A stretch of 64,000 bases of DNA from Flavobacteriaceae bacterium PS02338. GTDB taxonomy: Bacteria > Bacteroidota > Bacteroidia > Sphingobacteriales > Sphingobacteriaceae. Positions 8,409 to 18,546 of the stretch are shown here, in pieces. The notes beneath the pieces are model-generated. The model made no database searches and was not told the DNA's origin. It saw only the letters and a program-made list of their open reading frames with translations. Within the stretch, counting starts at the first letter, position 1, and every line of letters begins with the position of its first letter. The DNA is taken from NCBI GenBank assembly GCA_029959615.1, contig JASCOD010000002.1, positions 1-64,000 of the forward strand, read 5' to 3'. The position numbers were made by a program, and so were the translations under genes.

Positions 8409-8451
8409 CGACGTAGGACGAACGTAGGACCGACGGTAGACCGACGTAGAA
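8409..8451. repeat. Short degenerate tandem repeat
   Basis: About four units resembling CCGACGTAGGA in a row: CGACGTAGGA, CGAACGTAGGA, CCGACGGTAGA, CCGACGTAGAA. No flanking gene explains it. Confidence 0.5.
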
Positions 8452-8767
8452 CTAGTATACCCAAAACGACAATTGCGATAAAAACAGACAAATAGAGTAT
8501 AATAGGTACAAAACCGCCAAATCCGTCAAACTCTATTTTTTTAATTTCCAACTTTACCCCATGCACTAATTTGTTTTTTAAAATGTTGGAAAGGAGTCAA
8601 TCAAAATGGTTTTTCCAGTGAAAGTGTTCATTTAACATTCTTGTTCTACCAAGTTGGTTATCTTAATTTAAGTGGAGAATTGGAGAGAGCGTTAATAATG
8701 AATTTTATTATCCCAAAGAAGCAGCTGATTAAAATTTGCTTCTGTAAGAACCATCGGTATATAGATA

Positions 8768-10309
8768 CTAACCAATAAAATTCGTCCAATCCGTATTCTC
8801 TTCGTAGGCCATTTGTGGTGAGCAATTGGTTCTACTATTTAACTGTCCAACCAGCATAGCTATATCCATGTTCATCTGCTGACGGGTAATTGAAGTCATT
8901 TCTTTATCGAAGCCTTTATTATACATTTCGAGAACAAATTGAAAAGAAACTATGCGTGCAATAATCCTTCCCAAGACGACTAGATCACGTTGTTTGATGG
9001 AATCGTCCAAACTGAAATTTAAGTTGTCTGAAAAGTCTGCTGCCGCATATTCGGTTAGGCTATATTGTTTTAAGAATACTAAGAAATTAGTTTCTTTCGC
9101 TTTCCTCATTGATTTTAAAACGGCTTCTGCGATTTGGGAATAGAGCATTTCATTTGAACCTTCGAAAATCTGGAAAGGTCGACTATCTACTACTCCACGT
9201 CCGGCAATATGATCTAAACGGTAGCCGTTCGCACCTGCCAACTGCAAGGCAATTTGAGCAGATTCTTGCATTAAATCTGAAACTAGTGCTTTTACGCTAT
9301 TTGCATCTACCCCGTGTGTTGCTAAATCTGCATGTATGCTACTGGTATTAGCGCTATATGCACACATACCAGAGGTAAGTGTGTAGGCGGCCTGTAAGCG
9401 AGATAATTGAAATTTAACCGAATCTATTTCATTCAATTTTGCTCCAGAAACCTGACGGTTAGCACAATGGTTCATCGTTTCGTCCATTAAGCGTTTGATA
9501 AAACCGAGGCCCATGCCCGGAAACTGAAGACGGCTGCGGTGTAAAATATCCAACATCATTTTGATCCCTGTGGACTGAGGAGACAATCGGTGGGTTAAAG
9601 GCACCTGAACGTCAATATCATTTATTCCGTAAGGAATTGCATACAAACCCAAGTTGTTGTATTTTCTGCTGACATGGATCTTCTGTGAAGGAATTGCATC
9701 TTCCGTCATTATAAAATCAACATCACGCACTAGGTCGCCCATTTGATTTTTCTTGCGTGCAGCAACGAGCCAATAATTGGCGTCTCCAGTTAGACCTTGC
9801 CAGTGTTTTTGTCCTTCTATATGATAACCATTCGCATGTTCTTCGTAACTGGTACGCATATTTAAAGCATCGCTTCCGTATGCAGGTTCAGTAATCATCA
9901 ATCCACCCATCGCCTTATTCAATAGGAAATCCTGAAAAACCTTCTCTTGGATTAATGGATTGCCATATTTGGCCAGCGGCTCTAGAAACAGTGCAATATT
10001 AATTCCAAATATTAGGGATAAAGAAAGAGATTCATAAGACGCGGCCGATAGCATGCGTAAACATTCCGCTACTTTCACTCCTCTGCCTCCGAATTCAGTG
10101 GGTATTGCTACAGATAACGGATTCAATGCCATGATTTCATTTAAAAAAGATTTGGGCAAACCTCGCTGAAGGCTCAACTGATTAAAATCATACTCTACAT
10201 TAAAAAGTATATGAAACCTTTCCTTTACGGATTTGATGTAATCATCAATAGGTTGGACTGGTACTTCTTCTGTGTAACTTAGCATAGTTTTACTGTATTT
10301 AAGTCCCAT
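8768..10309 (-). CDS. Acyl-CoA dehydrogenase family protein
   Basis: A 513-residue cytoplasmic flavoenzyme of the acyl-CoA dehydrogenase family, which introduces a trans-2 double bond into acyl-CoA with FAD. The N-terminal helical domain is at 20-130. The FAD-binding middle domain includes GGLMITEPAYGSDA (135-148), and WQGLTGDANYWLVAAR lies in the substrate/FAD face. The C-terminal domain ends its core at FQIFEGSNEML, where E383 is the expected catalytic base. About 110 further residues follow. It stands alone apart from the AraC regulator upstream on the same strand, so its substrate cannot be inferred. Confidence 0.88.
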   Translation of the reverse strand: MGLKYSKTMLSYTEEVPVQPIDDYIKSVKERFHILFNVEYDFNQLSLQRGLPKSFLNEIMALNPLSVAIPTEFGGRGVKVAECLRMLSAASYESLSLSLIFGINIALFLEPLAKYGNPLIQEKVFQDFLLNKAMGGLMITEPAYGSDALNMRTSYEEHANGYHIEGQKHWQGLTGDANYWLVAARKKNQMGDLVRDVDFIMTEDAIPSQKIHVSRKYNNLGLYAIPYGINDIDVQVPLTHRLSPQSTGIKMMLDILHRSRLQFPGMGLGFIKRLMDETMNHCANRQVSGAKLNEIDSVKFQLSRLQAAYTLTSGMCAYSANTSSIHADLATHGVDANSVKALVSDLMQESAQIALQLAGANGYRLDHIAGRGVVDSRPFQIFEGSNEMLYSQIAEAVLKSMRKAKETNFLVFLKQYSLTEYAAADFSDNLNFSLDDSIKQRDLVVLGRIIARIVSFQFVLEMYNKGFDKEMTSITRQQMNMDIAMLVGQLNSRTNCSPQMAYEENTDWTNFIG

Positions 10310-10467
10310 TTGTAATGTTCACAGTGCATATGAACATCTGCAAACTGTCGGTTTAAAGGTTCATTATACCGAATTGATAGCTATGGGGTACAGCAAATTT
10401 ACGCGGTAATGAAGCTAAGACTTTATTGATTGAGTACAATATATAGGACAAATCGTGCCAACTGATG

Positions 10468-11367
10468 TTATTTTATTGATTCTCGATAGGCAGCGGGAGA
10501 CATTCCGACTTTCTTTTTAAATATCCGGCAGAAGTAGGAAGGTTCTGAAAAATTGAGTTCATAAGAGATATCATTTACTGTCCTAGTCGACTCGTGGAGT
10601 AAGAGTTGGCTATGCATGATCAAGATTTCAAGAATTAAATCTTTGGATGATTTCCTGAATACATCATACACACAGCGATTTAGGTAATTGGTGGATATAG
10701 CTAGTTTATCGGCATAATAACTGAGACTTTTTTGAGCTTTGAAATGGTGATGTACCAACTTCTTAAAGGTCATTGCAATTTCTTGTTTTCTGTTAAGTAC
10801 TTTATGTGAGGCCGAAAGTTTGATAATCTTTAGCAGGAGTGATTTTAGCAAACTTTCCGATAATTGCAGATAGGGGTCTTCGTTCCGTAATTCCTTAAAT
10901 AACTGGTTTAACAGATTGCCTAAGTCTTCATTGTCTTCATCCAATAGATTCAACAACGGGGCAATCGTAAATATATTTAGAATTTCCTGCTCTCTAAAAA
11001 TGGAAGTCATTGCTTCTTCCTTGATCAGTATACAATAGCCTTCGGCTGATTTACTGACGGATCTAATCGATGATACATTTCCATAATTGCTGATCAGCAC
11101 TGCTGGCGCATTGATCGTAAATTCGTTGGGACCAATCTGATGGTTGAAGTATCCATCCGTTAAATGAACAATGAGGTTATAGCCCAATAAAATTGGTTGA
11201 GTAGGTACCTTGATGAACGGAGCAATCTCACTTATCTTAAAAATTTTAACAGGAAGTTGCTGGTACTGGAGATGCCCTAGGTCTCCTGTCATAAACCTTT
11301 CTACAAATTCATCCGCATTTACTTGATCGTTCATGTTATGAGCAAATATATATGATGACAACGGCAA
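10468..11367 (-). CDS. AraC-family transcriptional regulator
   Basis: A 299-residue cytoplasmic regulator. The N-terminal half is a cupin-like ligand domain. The C-terminal 100 residues form the paired helix-turn-helix of the AraC family: LAISTNYLNRCVYDVFRKS, then the second HTH with ISYELNFSEPSYFCRIFKKK and the ending VGMSPAAYRES. It lies 158 bp upstream of the acyl-CoA dehydrogenase on the same strand and divergent from the sigma factor operon. Control of the dehydrogenase is plausible but unproven. Confidence 0.9.
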   Translation of the reverse strand: MPLSSYIFAHNMNDQVNADEFVERFMTGDLGHLQYQQLPVKIFKISEIAPFIKVPTQPILLGYNLIVHLTDGYFNHQIGPNEFTINAPAVLISNYGNVSSIRSVSKSAEGYCILIKEEAMTSIFREQEILNIFTIAPLLNLLDEDNEDLGNLLNQLFKELRNEDPYLQLSESLLKSLLLKIIKLSASHKVLNRKQEIAMTFKKLVHHHFKAQKSLSYYADKLAISTNYLNRCVYDVFRKSSKDLILEILIMHSQLLLHESTRTVNDISYELNFSEPSYFCRIFKKKVGMSPAAYRESIK

Positions 11368-11475
11368 TTGAAAAAAGTTGGTATGATTGAGATGGTGAAG
11401 TCCGTTGTAGTTTATGCACCGAGAAAGTTAAATTTGATGAAATAGGCTATTTGAATACATTTTTGGCTGCTTGAA

Positions 11476-11506
11476 TTGATAGTTTAATTTATTAATAATA
11501 TATTTG
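11476..11506 (+). promoter_or_regulatory. Bacteroidota-type promoter upstream of the ECF sigma gene
   Basis: TTG at 11476-11478 and TATATTTG at 11499-11506 are separated by 20 nt, fitting the Bacteroidota consensus TTG-N17..23-TAnnTTTG. Transcription would start near 11512 with a leader of roughly 125 nt before the sigma factor ATG. Confidence 0.5.
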
Positions 11507-11636
11507 TCTACTGTTTTGGTAGTCTTTATTTGTTGCTACTATCCGCATGTTTTACTAATTTTAAAGCACAAGGTATTGACCGCTTATTTTTTAGATAGTT
11601 TTCTTTTGGGTACTCTCATATTTTAGTTTACTGGCA

Positions 11637-12227
11637 ATGTTGGACATAGCGGAATATAAGTTGTTGCAGGACTTAAGGAATGGAAGTCAGCAAGCGCTAC
11701 GAAAGCTGATGGAGAACTATAAGCTGATGTTAGCGAAACGGATTCTCTATATTTTAAGATCACCCGAGGACACAGAAGAGCTGCTTCAGGAACTATTTGT
11801 TCGTGTTTGGCTCAATAGAGGGAAAATTAACCCAGAGCAACCCATAAAAGCATATTTGTTTCATATTGGCCAAAATTTGGTTTTTGATAGAATAAGGAAG
11901 CTGAATAGGGAAAAGCGTTTGATAGCTGCTTACAAGGATTTGCAACCCTCAGAGATCTATAACCATATCGAAGAACAGCTATATCGCGAAGAGAATCGTA
12001 TGCTGTTTGAACAGGTTATCGCTAAGGTGCCTGAGCAATCCAGAAAAGTATTTACACTTTGTAAAATAGAAGGACGAAGCTATGATGAGGTCAGCAAAAT
12101 GCTTTCTATATCCGTAGCTACCGTCAATTCCCATATCACCAAAGCAAATCGTTTGCTGCGTAGTTATCTAAAAGATCATCCACACATCACTGTGCTATTC
12201 ATCAGTTCAGTCTTCTCTAGTTTATAA
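11637..12227 (+). CDS. ECF RNA polymerase sigma factor (FecI-like)
   Basis: A 196-residue sigma-70 family ECF factor of the Bacteroidota SusC/D-associated type. Region 2 spans about 15-90, with SPEDTEELLQELFVRVWLNR and PIKAYLFHIGQNLVFDRIRK. Region 4 spans about 130-180, with LCKIEGRSYDEVSKMLSISV and ATVNSHITKANRLL. It is followed by an anti-sigma FecR gene and a SusC with an N-terminal STN signalling domain. In the standard model, substrate binding at SusC signals through STN and FecR to release this factor. Confidence 0.93.
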   Translation: MLDIAEYKLLQDLRNGSQQALRKLMENYKLMLAKRILYILRSPEDTEELLQELFVRVWLNRGKINPEQPIKAYLFHIGQNLVFDRIRKLNREKRLIAAYKDLQPSEIYNHIEEQLYREENRMLFEQVIAKVPEQSRKVFTLCKIEGRSYDEVSKMLSISVATVNSHITKANRLLRSYLKDHPHITVLFISSVFSSL

Positions 12228-12372
12228 TTGGGCGCATCGTCTGCTTCATTATTTTCCTATATAACAAAATAAAGTGATTGATATTCAGTTGTTTGTGTTT
12301 TATTTCGCCTAGCGTGTCATTGCTTTTTTATGGACAAACGTATACTTCAAGGTAAACGCAATCTAATAGTCC

Positions 12373-13530
12373 ATGGAAAAAGAACGAGTAAAACTACTTT
12401 TTGAAAAATATATCCGAAAAACGCTAACGGCCGAAGAAGCCTTGGAATTTGAAAGCTATATTGATGATCCATCATTGGAAGCACTATTGAGGCAAAGTGT
12501 GGAGGACACTTGGGATAATTTTTCTGAAAGCGAGCAGGCAGATAGGCCGGCATTAGAGTCGATCACCAAAACGTTGGAAGATGATGTTTTCTATCGTATT
12601 GCTGAGCTAGATAAGAAAAAAGTTAAACCGCTATCTTTCTACTGGCGATATGCTGCAGCCGTATTGGTATTGGTTTCGGCACTTGGTCTTTTGGTCTTCA
12701 AACTGGTTACTGGAGAGAGCAAAGACGACTTTGCAGTCAACAAAGTAATAACAATTGCGCCTGGAACAAATAGGGCATCGCTGTATTTGGCCGATGGAAA
12801 AGAAATTGTTTTAAGTGAAAAGATGGAGGGGATTGAGGTTGAGAATGGTCTGATCCGTTATGAAAATGGAGCAACGATAGTAGGTGATGCCAAACCCCAA
12901 GAGTTGCTGATAGCTATTCCAAGAGGAGGTAAATATAAACTTCAATTAGCTGATGGAACCAAAGTTTGGTTGAATGCATCTAGTTCTTTGAGGTATCCAA
13001 GTGTTTTTTCTGGTGCTGAACGAATAGTAGAAATAAAAGGTGAGGCTTATTTTGAAGTGCACCATGATCCCAAGCACCCATTTCTGGTAAAAAGTGGTAC
13101 ACAGATGGTTAGGGTATTAGGTACTTCTTTCAATATCAATACCTATCGTGAAGATGTAGCTATAACAACCCTTGTTAACGGTAAAATTGCGCTGCATACT
13201 TCAAAAGGAATCGAGAAAATACTTTTACCAGGAGAACAGGCTACCAATAATACAAATGGATTAAGCTTAAACAAGGTTAATGTACAAGATTACATCGCAT
13301 GGAAAGATGATTTGATTGTATTGAATAATCAGGATCTGCAAGATGTTCTCAAACAGCTAGAAAGATGGTATGACGTAGAGTTCGTAGAAATTGACTTGAT
13401 ACCTGTACGTAAGACCTTATCTGGTGAAATACCTAGAAATACCAATCTTTCAACTATCCTACAGGCGTTGGAAGAACAAGCCAATATCAGCTTTGAGATT
13501 AAGGGAAGGAGGATCATGGTGAGAAACTGA
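12373..13530 (+). CDS. FecR-family anti-sigma factor
   Basis: A 385-residue inner-membrane protein. A cytoplasmic sigma-binding segment occupies 1-85, and one membrane helix lies at about 90-112 (YAAAVLVLVSALGLLVFKLV). The periplasmic FecR domain is at about 165-275, with LADGTKVWLNASSSLRYPS, EIKGEAYFEVHHDPKHPF and VLGTSFNINTY. The C-terminal DUF4974 domain (about 310-383) resembles a secretin/TonB short N-terminal fold. The gene sits between its cognate sigma factor and the STN-type SusC, as expected for trans-envelope signalling. Confidence 0.93.
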   Translation: MEKERVKLLFEKYIRKTLTAEEALEFESYIDDPSLEALLRQSVEDTWDNFSESEQADRPALESITKTLEDDVFYRIAELDKKKVKPLSFYWRYAAAVLVLVSALGLLVFKLVTGESKDDFAVNKVITIAPGTNRASLYLADGKEIVLSEKMEGIEVENGLIRYENGATIVGDAKPQELLIAIPRGGKYKLQLADGTKVWLNASSSLRYPSVFSGAERIVEIKGEAYFEVHHDPKHPFLVKSGTQMVRVLGTSFNINTYREDVAITTLVNGKIALHTSKGIEKILLPGEQATNNTNGLSLNKVNVQDYIAWKDDLIVLNNQDLQDVLKQLERWYDVEFVEIDLIPVRKTLSGEIPRNTNLSTILQALEEQANISFEIKGRRIMVRN

Positions 13531-13655
13531 TACTAAAAATTGGCCCTTATAAATAAAGAAACCGCAGATGCTACCAACATCTACGGCTAATCTTTAGGTC
13601 ATCGAAAAAAGACAATTGCTACCATCTATTAACATTAACCTAACTATACAAAAGT

Positions 13656-16600
13656 ATGGATTATAACCTACTTGTCAAGTGGCTCGGGCATATACTGCGC
13701 TTTGTCGAACGTCTTGGCACAAACCTATTGACCTATTACCAATTAACTATGAAATTAACACTATTGTTGACCCTCTTTTTCACGTTAGAGGCAACTGCTT
13801 ATTCGCATGCACAGAAAATCACTATGGAGGTGAAGAATGCATCGATGAAAAGTGTGCTGCAAGAGCTTCGAAAAAAAAGTGGCTATGCCTTTATTTACAA
13901 CGATAACGATTTGAATAAGGCCGCATCAGTTTCTATAAAGATTAACGACAGAGAGCTGTTGGATGTACTGCCGCTTATTTTCGCTGGACAGCCTTTAACT
14001 TACACCGTAAGAGATAAACTGATTAATGTAACACCTAAAAGACTTGGAACTAGCTCAAATTTAGAATCGAGTACGGGACTTCAAGAGCCAATTCGTGGGC
14101 GAGTGCTCGACGAAAAAAAGGAGCCGCTTGTAGGAGCCACCATTTTTGTACTGGATAAAGAGGGGAAACGTACTACTAGACAAACTGCTTCTGATCGGGA
14201 GGGAAATTTTCAGTTGGCAGGTGTTGCCGAAGGAACCTTGATAGAAATATCCTATTTAGGACATACACCCGTTAAGCTTGCGGCTAGAGCCCAGTTAGGA
14301 AACATTACTCTCTCTCCACAAGCTACCCAAATGAAAGAGGTTGCCGTGGTGGCAACAGGGATGACAGTAAGGGATAAGGAAACATTTACGGGAGCTGCAT
14401 CAGTTTATCTAGGGAAAGATCTTAAAGCCGTGGGAAATGTGAATGTTATTCAGAGTCTACGTTCATTAGATCCTTCATTTCTATTGGTAGAGAATAACTT
14501 AGCGGGTTCCAATCCTAACGTGTTACCAACTATTGAACTACGTGGACAAACAAGTATCACTACACAATCGCTAAGAGATGAGTTTTCTGATGATCCGAAC
14601 CAGCCGCTATTTATTTTGGATGGCTTTGAGGCTAGCTTACGTACTATTGTAGACCTTGATATGAACCGTGTAGCATCGATTACAGTGTTGAAAGATGCAG
14701 CATCAACAGCTATTTACGGTTCACGTGCTTCTAACGGAGTGATTGTGGTAGAAACAATACAGCCGAAAGCTGGCCAAATTCGTTTGAGCTATACTACGGA
14801 TATGACAATGGAATATCCTGATCTGAGCGGCTACAATATGATGAACGGAGCCGAAAAGCTTCAGTTTGAAAAGCTTTCTGGTGTATATACCGCACCTACA
14901 GCTTATCCTGAGTTGCAGAACGTCTATTATGATCCTTTGTATTCGCAAAAGCTACAGCAGGTAGTAAGTGGTGTAAACTCTTATTGGTTAAGTGATCCAT
15001 TACAAACTGGCTTTGCTCAGCGTCATACGCTTTACGCAGAAGGAGGATCGCAAGCACTAACATTTAATGTCGGTGGTAATTATAGAGTACAGCGTGGAAC
15101 CATGATCGGTTCGGGTAAAAAAGATTGGGGCGTTCGTCTTAATCTATCTTATCGAAGCCATAAGTTAAAAATAAACAATTATGCTTACGTAAACGGATAT
15201 CGTTCTGATGAATCGAACTATGGTAGTTTTTCAAATTGGGTAAACATGATTCCTTATTATGAAAAAGGTTCGGCTGCCGATCCCTATGTGTTTAGTTTTT
15301 ATGATTCTCGTACCAATAGCTATTACAATCGTACAGCGTCAAGTTATATCAACGTAAACAATCCCTTTTATAATGCGAATTTAAATAGTTTTGATTATAC
15401 CAATAATGTTTCGATCACTAATAATTTACAGCTGATCTACGACCTTTCTAGGGAATTTCGAGTTCAAGGTTCTGTACAGATAGCTAATACTTCTATCAGT
15501 ACCAATACGTTTAAGTCGCCGCTACACACAAGTTTTGAAGATGTTGATCGATTGAAGAAGGGAAGTTACGTTTATAGGCAAACTGCCGGTTTATCTTATA
15601 CTGCAAATGCGATGGTTTCTTATGCCAAGCATATAGGGAAACATGCTTATCAGGCAAATTTAAGGGCCGAAATACAGGATAGAACCAACAAATTGAAAGG
15701 ATTTGTTGCTGAAGGCTTTCCAACTTCTACCAACGGAAATCCTCGTTTTGCTTACGGTTATTTAGAAAATGGAAGTCCTTTGGCTATAAATAGTATTTAT
15801 AGACGTAATTCATTGGTAGCTAACGGCTACTATTCTTATGATGAACGTTACAATATGGATGTTTCTTTCACTTATGATGGTTCTACTTCTTTCGGACTTC
15901 AAAACAGTTATGAGCCTTTTGGTTCGTTAGGTCTGAGTTGGAATCTGCACAAGGAGACGTTTCTAAAATCTGCAGAATGGATCGATAACCTGAGGCTTAG
16001 ACTATCTTATGGGATAACGGGTAACCAAAACTTTACCTCTGCCGCATCTACTTCTACCTATACCTACATGACTAATTTTAACTATTTTGGACAAGGAGTG
16101 GAATTGACAAAATTAGGTAATGATGATCTGAAGTGGCAAAATACCTATCATACCAACCTCGGACTAGATGCCGCGTTCTTTAACAATAGATTAAGACTTC
16201 AATTAAATGCTTATCGCAAGTATACTAATCCTTTAGTTGTTGCTATTGGTTTACCGGCTTCTACATCTTTAAGTGATTATGCAATAAATGCAGGTAATCT
16301 TAATACAAAAGGTATTGAGGCTGATATTCGTTTTGTACCCATCTCTAAACCAGAAAAGAGATTTTCTTGGCTTGTAGGAATAACGGGTGTAGTGATGAGC
16401 CAAAAATATAACAACTTTAACAATATGCTCTCTAGTTTAAATGAAAGCTTACAGTCGTTAAACTCATTGACTAGATATCAGGATGGATATGATTTTTATG
16501 ATCTTTGGACAGTGCCATCTTTAGGCATAGATCCGGCTACGGGTAGAGAAATATTTTTAAAGAAAGACGGTACCCACACTTTTACCTACAGTTATGACGA

Positions 16601-17093
16601 TGTAGTGAAAGTAGGTAATGGCCGACCAGACATACAAGGTATAATTACCAATACGCTTACCTATAAAGGACTTACTTTATCAGTATATGCTCGCTATTCA
16701 TTTAATAGAGATGTATGGAACGAGGCCTTGTTTAATAAGGTAGAGAACGTTTCGTTGAATAGGGCTGTTAATAGTAACTTGGATAAGAGAGCGCTATATG
16801 ACAGATGGCAGCAGCCGGGAGACCATGCACAATTTAGAGCCATTTCACTAACAGGAACCACCAATATGTCATCTCGTTTTGTACAACGTGAAGATGTTTT
16901 TGCCATCGAGTCGATCAGTTTAGGCTATGAATTCAAAAAAAGCAAATGGATGGACAAAGCTGGAATTTCCAATCTTAGGTTGAACGGTTACACCAACGAT
17001 CTTGCTTATCTATCTACGGTTAGGAGAGAAAGAGGGGTAGATTATCCTTTTGCAAGATCCTTTTCATTAAGCTTAACAGCCTCTATCCAATAA
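13656..17093 (+). CDS. SusC/RagA TonB-dependent transporter with STN signalling domain
   Basis: A 1145-residue outer-membrane transporter. After the signal segment (LTLLLTLFFTLEATAYSHAQ) comes an STN domain (about 50-125, VKNASMKSVLQELRKKSGYA) that contacts the periplasmic part of FecR. A carboxypeptidase-regulatory-like domain follows (about 147-225, GRVLDEKKEPLVGATIFVLD), then the plug (about 235-370, VLKDAASTAIYGSRASNGVI) and the beta-barrel. The start used here gives a 31-residue extension before an in-frame ATG at 13749 (MKLTLLL). STN-type SusCs often carry such an extension, so both starts are possible. Located 12 bp before its SusD partner. The substrate is not evident. Confidence 0.93.
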   Translation: MDYNLLVKWLGHILRFVERLGTNLLTYYQLTMKLTLLLTLFFTLEATAYSHAQKITMEVKNASMKSVLQELRKKSGYAFIYNDNDLNKAASVSIKINDRELLDVLPLIFAGQPLTYTVRDKLINVTPKRLGTSSNLESSTGLQEPIRGRVLDEKKEPLVGATIFVLDKEGKRTTRQTASDREGNFQLAGVAEGTLIEISYLGHTPVKLAARAQLGNITLSPQATQMKEVAVVATGMTVRDKETFTGAASVYLGKDLKAVGNVNVIQSLRSLDPSFLLVENNLAGSNPNVLPTIELRGQTSITTQSLRDEFSDDPNQPLFILDGFEASLRTIVDLDMNRVASITVLKDAASTAIYGSRASNGVIVVETIQPKAGQIRLSYTTDMTMEYPDLSGYNMMNGAEKLQFEKLSGVYTAPTAYPELQNVYYDPLYSQKLQQVVSGVNSYWLSDPLQTGFAQRHTLYAEGGSQALTFNVGGNYRVQRGTMIGSGKKDWGVRLNLSYRSHKLKINNYAYVNGYRSDESNYGSFSNWVNMIPYYEKGSAADPYVFSFYDSRTNSYYNRTASSYINVNNPFYNANLNSFDYTNNVSITNNLQLIYDLSREFRVQGSVQIANTSISTNTFKSPLHTSFEDVDRLKKGSYVYRQTAGLSYTANAMVSYAKHIGKHAYQANLRAEIQDRTNKLKGFVAEGFPTSTNGNPRFAYGYLENGSPLAINSIYRRNSLVANGYYSYDERYNMDVSFTYDGSTSFGLQNSYEPFGSLGLSWNLHKETFLKSAEWIDNLRLRLSYGITGNQNFTSAASTSTYTYMTNFNYFGQGVELTKLGNDDLKWQNTYHTNLGLDAAFFNNRLRLQLNAYRKYTNPLVVAIGLPASTSLSDYAINAGNLNTKGIEADIRFVPISKPEKRFSWLVGITGVVMSQKYNNFNNMLSSLNESLQSLNSLTRYQDGYDFYDLWTVPSLGIDPATGREIFLKKDGTHTFTYSYDDVVKVGNGRPDIQGIITNTLTYKGLTLSVYARYSFNRDVWNEALFNKVENVSLNRAVNSNLDKRALYDRWQQPGDHAQFRAISLTGTTNMSSRFVQREDVFAIESISLGYEFKKSKWMDKAGISNLRLNGYTNDLAYLSTVRRERGVDYPFARSFSLSLTASIQ

Positions 17094-17105
17094 ATAAAAA
17101 CAAAT

Positions 17106-18533
17106 ATGATGAAGAAATTAAGATACTTGCTTTTTATCCTTTTGCTGCCTGCTTTATTGGGCTCATGCAAGAAATGGCTAGATGTACAGCCAGAGGATAA
17201 ATTGACAGAACAACAGATATATTCCTCTCGAGAAGGAATTGCCGAGGTACTTAATACCCTTTATTTGAAATTAGGTTCAAATAACTTGTATGGTCAGAAT
17301 CTAACTTTAGATAAACTAGATCTCTTTGCGCATCGCTACCATGCCTTTGCCTCCAATTCAATATACTACGATTATATCCATCATGATTATAATGATGAAG
17401 CAATCAAGACTACCATAGCTAATATTTGGGGAGGGCTGTATAGCGTTGTTGGAAATGCCAATCAGTTCTTGGCTAACTTGAAAAAATATCCGGGAATATT
17501 AAGCGCCGCTCAGGAGCAACAATATATTGGAGAGGCTATGGCAATCAGGTCATTTGCTTATTTTGATTTGTTGCGCCTTTTTGGTCCGGTATATGCGCAA
17601 AATCCTACGGCTAAAGCTATTCCTTATTATCGTAATATAGGGGCAGATGTAGGTGACTTTTTGCCTGCCAATGAAGTATTGCAGTATATTCTAGAAGATT
17701 TGGATGAGGCAATGGTTCACTTGGCTAAAGATCCTATTGTTAGCCAAAATGGGACAGATAATTACAATAGTTACCGTTTAAATCTGTATGCTGCGCAAAT
17801 ACTTAAGGCAAGGCTGTTAATGTGGAGAGGGAGTGTAGCTGATAAGGCTCAAGCATTGGTATTGGCTAAGCAAGTCATTGCAAATGCGGCTAAGTTTCCA
17901 TGGATTACCCATGCCAATATTACTGGAAGCGCTGCTGATGCCGATAGAATATTTTCTACAGAGGTTCTTTTCGGAACATTTAACAATAAGCTCTATGAGT
18001 TACAGAATAGTCTTTTTTCTTCTAGCATTGCAGAGTTGCGTATTCTCTCTACCGGACCAGGAAACTATATAGAAACCGTGTATGAAGGTAACCAAGGGGA
18101 TTATCGTTTTGTTTATTCATGGCCATTCCCATCTGGTGGAGCTGTAACCTTCAGAACTTTCATTAAGTATCAGGACATGTCTACCACTACACTTACCCGT
18201 CGTTTTACCATTCCGCTGATTAAGTTGAGTGAAGTTTATTACATCGCTGCAGAATGTGAAACAGATCAGGCGCAAGCTTTGGGCTACCTAAATACGGTTA
18301 GACAACACAGAAATATACTGGTTGATGTCAGCAATTATAATAATTTCAAAACCGAACTGACAAAGGAATATTTGAAAGAATTTTATGGAGAAGGACAACT
18401 CTGGTATTATTACAAGCGCAATGCAATAACAAGTATAGCCAGCCCTAATACGGTAACTGGAGCCGGTAATCTGAATATTGCTCTTTCTGCCTATGTATTT
18501 CCGATCCCAGATTCGGAGCTTAGTTCACGATAA
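17106..18533 (+). CDS. SusD/RagB outer-membrane lipoprotein
   Basis: A 475-residue surface lipoprotein partner of the preceding SusC. The signal peptide ends in the lipobox LLGSC. The mature start KKWLDVQPEDKLTEQQIY is typical of the N-terminal SusD domain. GEAMAIRSFAYFDLLRLFGPV (about 145-165) belongs to the TPR-like core, and the end (QLWYYYKRN, YVFPIPDSEL) is the conserved RagB C-terminus. It forms the lid over the SusC barrel and captures ligand. Four downstream accessory genes follow on the same strand. Confidence 0.93.
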   Translation: MMKKLRYLLFILLLPALLGSCKKWLDVQPEDKLTEQQIYSSREGIAEVLNTLYLKLGSNNLYGQNLTLDKLDLFAHRYHAFASNSIYYDYIHHDYNDEAIKTTIANIWGGLYSVVGNANQFLANLKKYPGILSAAQEQQYIGEAMAIRSFAYFDLLRLFGPVYAQNPTAKAIPYYRNIGADVGDFLPANEVLQYILEDLDEAMVHLAKDPIVSQNGTDNYNSYRLNLYAAQILKARLLMWRGSVADKAQALVLAKQVIANAAKFPWITHANITGSAADADRIFSTEVLFGTFNNKLYELQNSLFSSSIAELRILSTGPGNYIETVYEGNQGDYRFVYSWPFPSGGAVTFRTFIKYQDMSTTTLTRRFTIPLIKLSEVYYIAAECETDQAQALGYLNTVRQHRNILVDVSNYNNFKTELTKEYLKEFYGEGQLWYYYKRNAITSIASPNTVTGAGNLNIALSAYVFPIPDSELSSR

Positions 18534-18546
18534 ATCAATACCTGTT

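Larger units (their letters stand above)
7943..8767. other. Intergenic region with a repeat copy and short tandem units
   Basis: No gene is supported over these 825 bp. It contains direct-repeat copy B (8251-8330) and a run of degenerate units of about 11 bp at 8409-8451. GC-rich composition ends near the left side of this region and the sequence becomes AT-rich, consistent with a boundary. Confidence 0.6.

Noticed and set aside
8409..8451. Short tandem units considered as a CRISPR remnant
   Set aside because: Units are about 11 bp and contiguous, without spacers, and no cas genes are present.
13562..13590. Short inverted repeat CCGCAGATG/CATCTACGG between FecR and SusC, considered as a terminator or attenuator
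   Set aside because: One mismatch and no T run. It could pair, but nothing else supports a function, so it was not listed as a feature.
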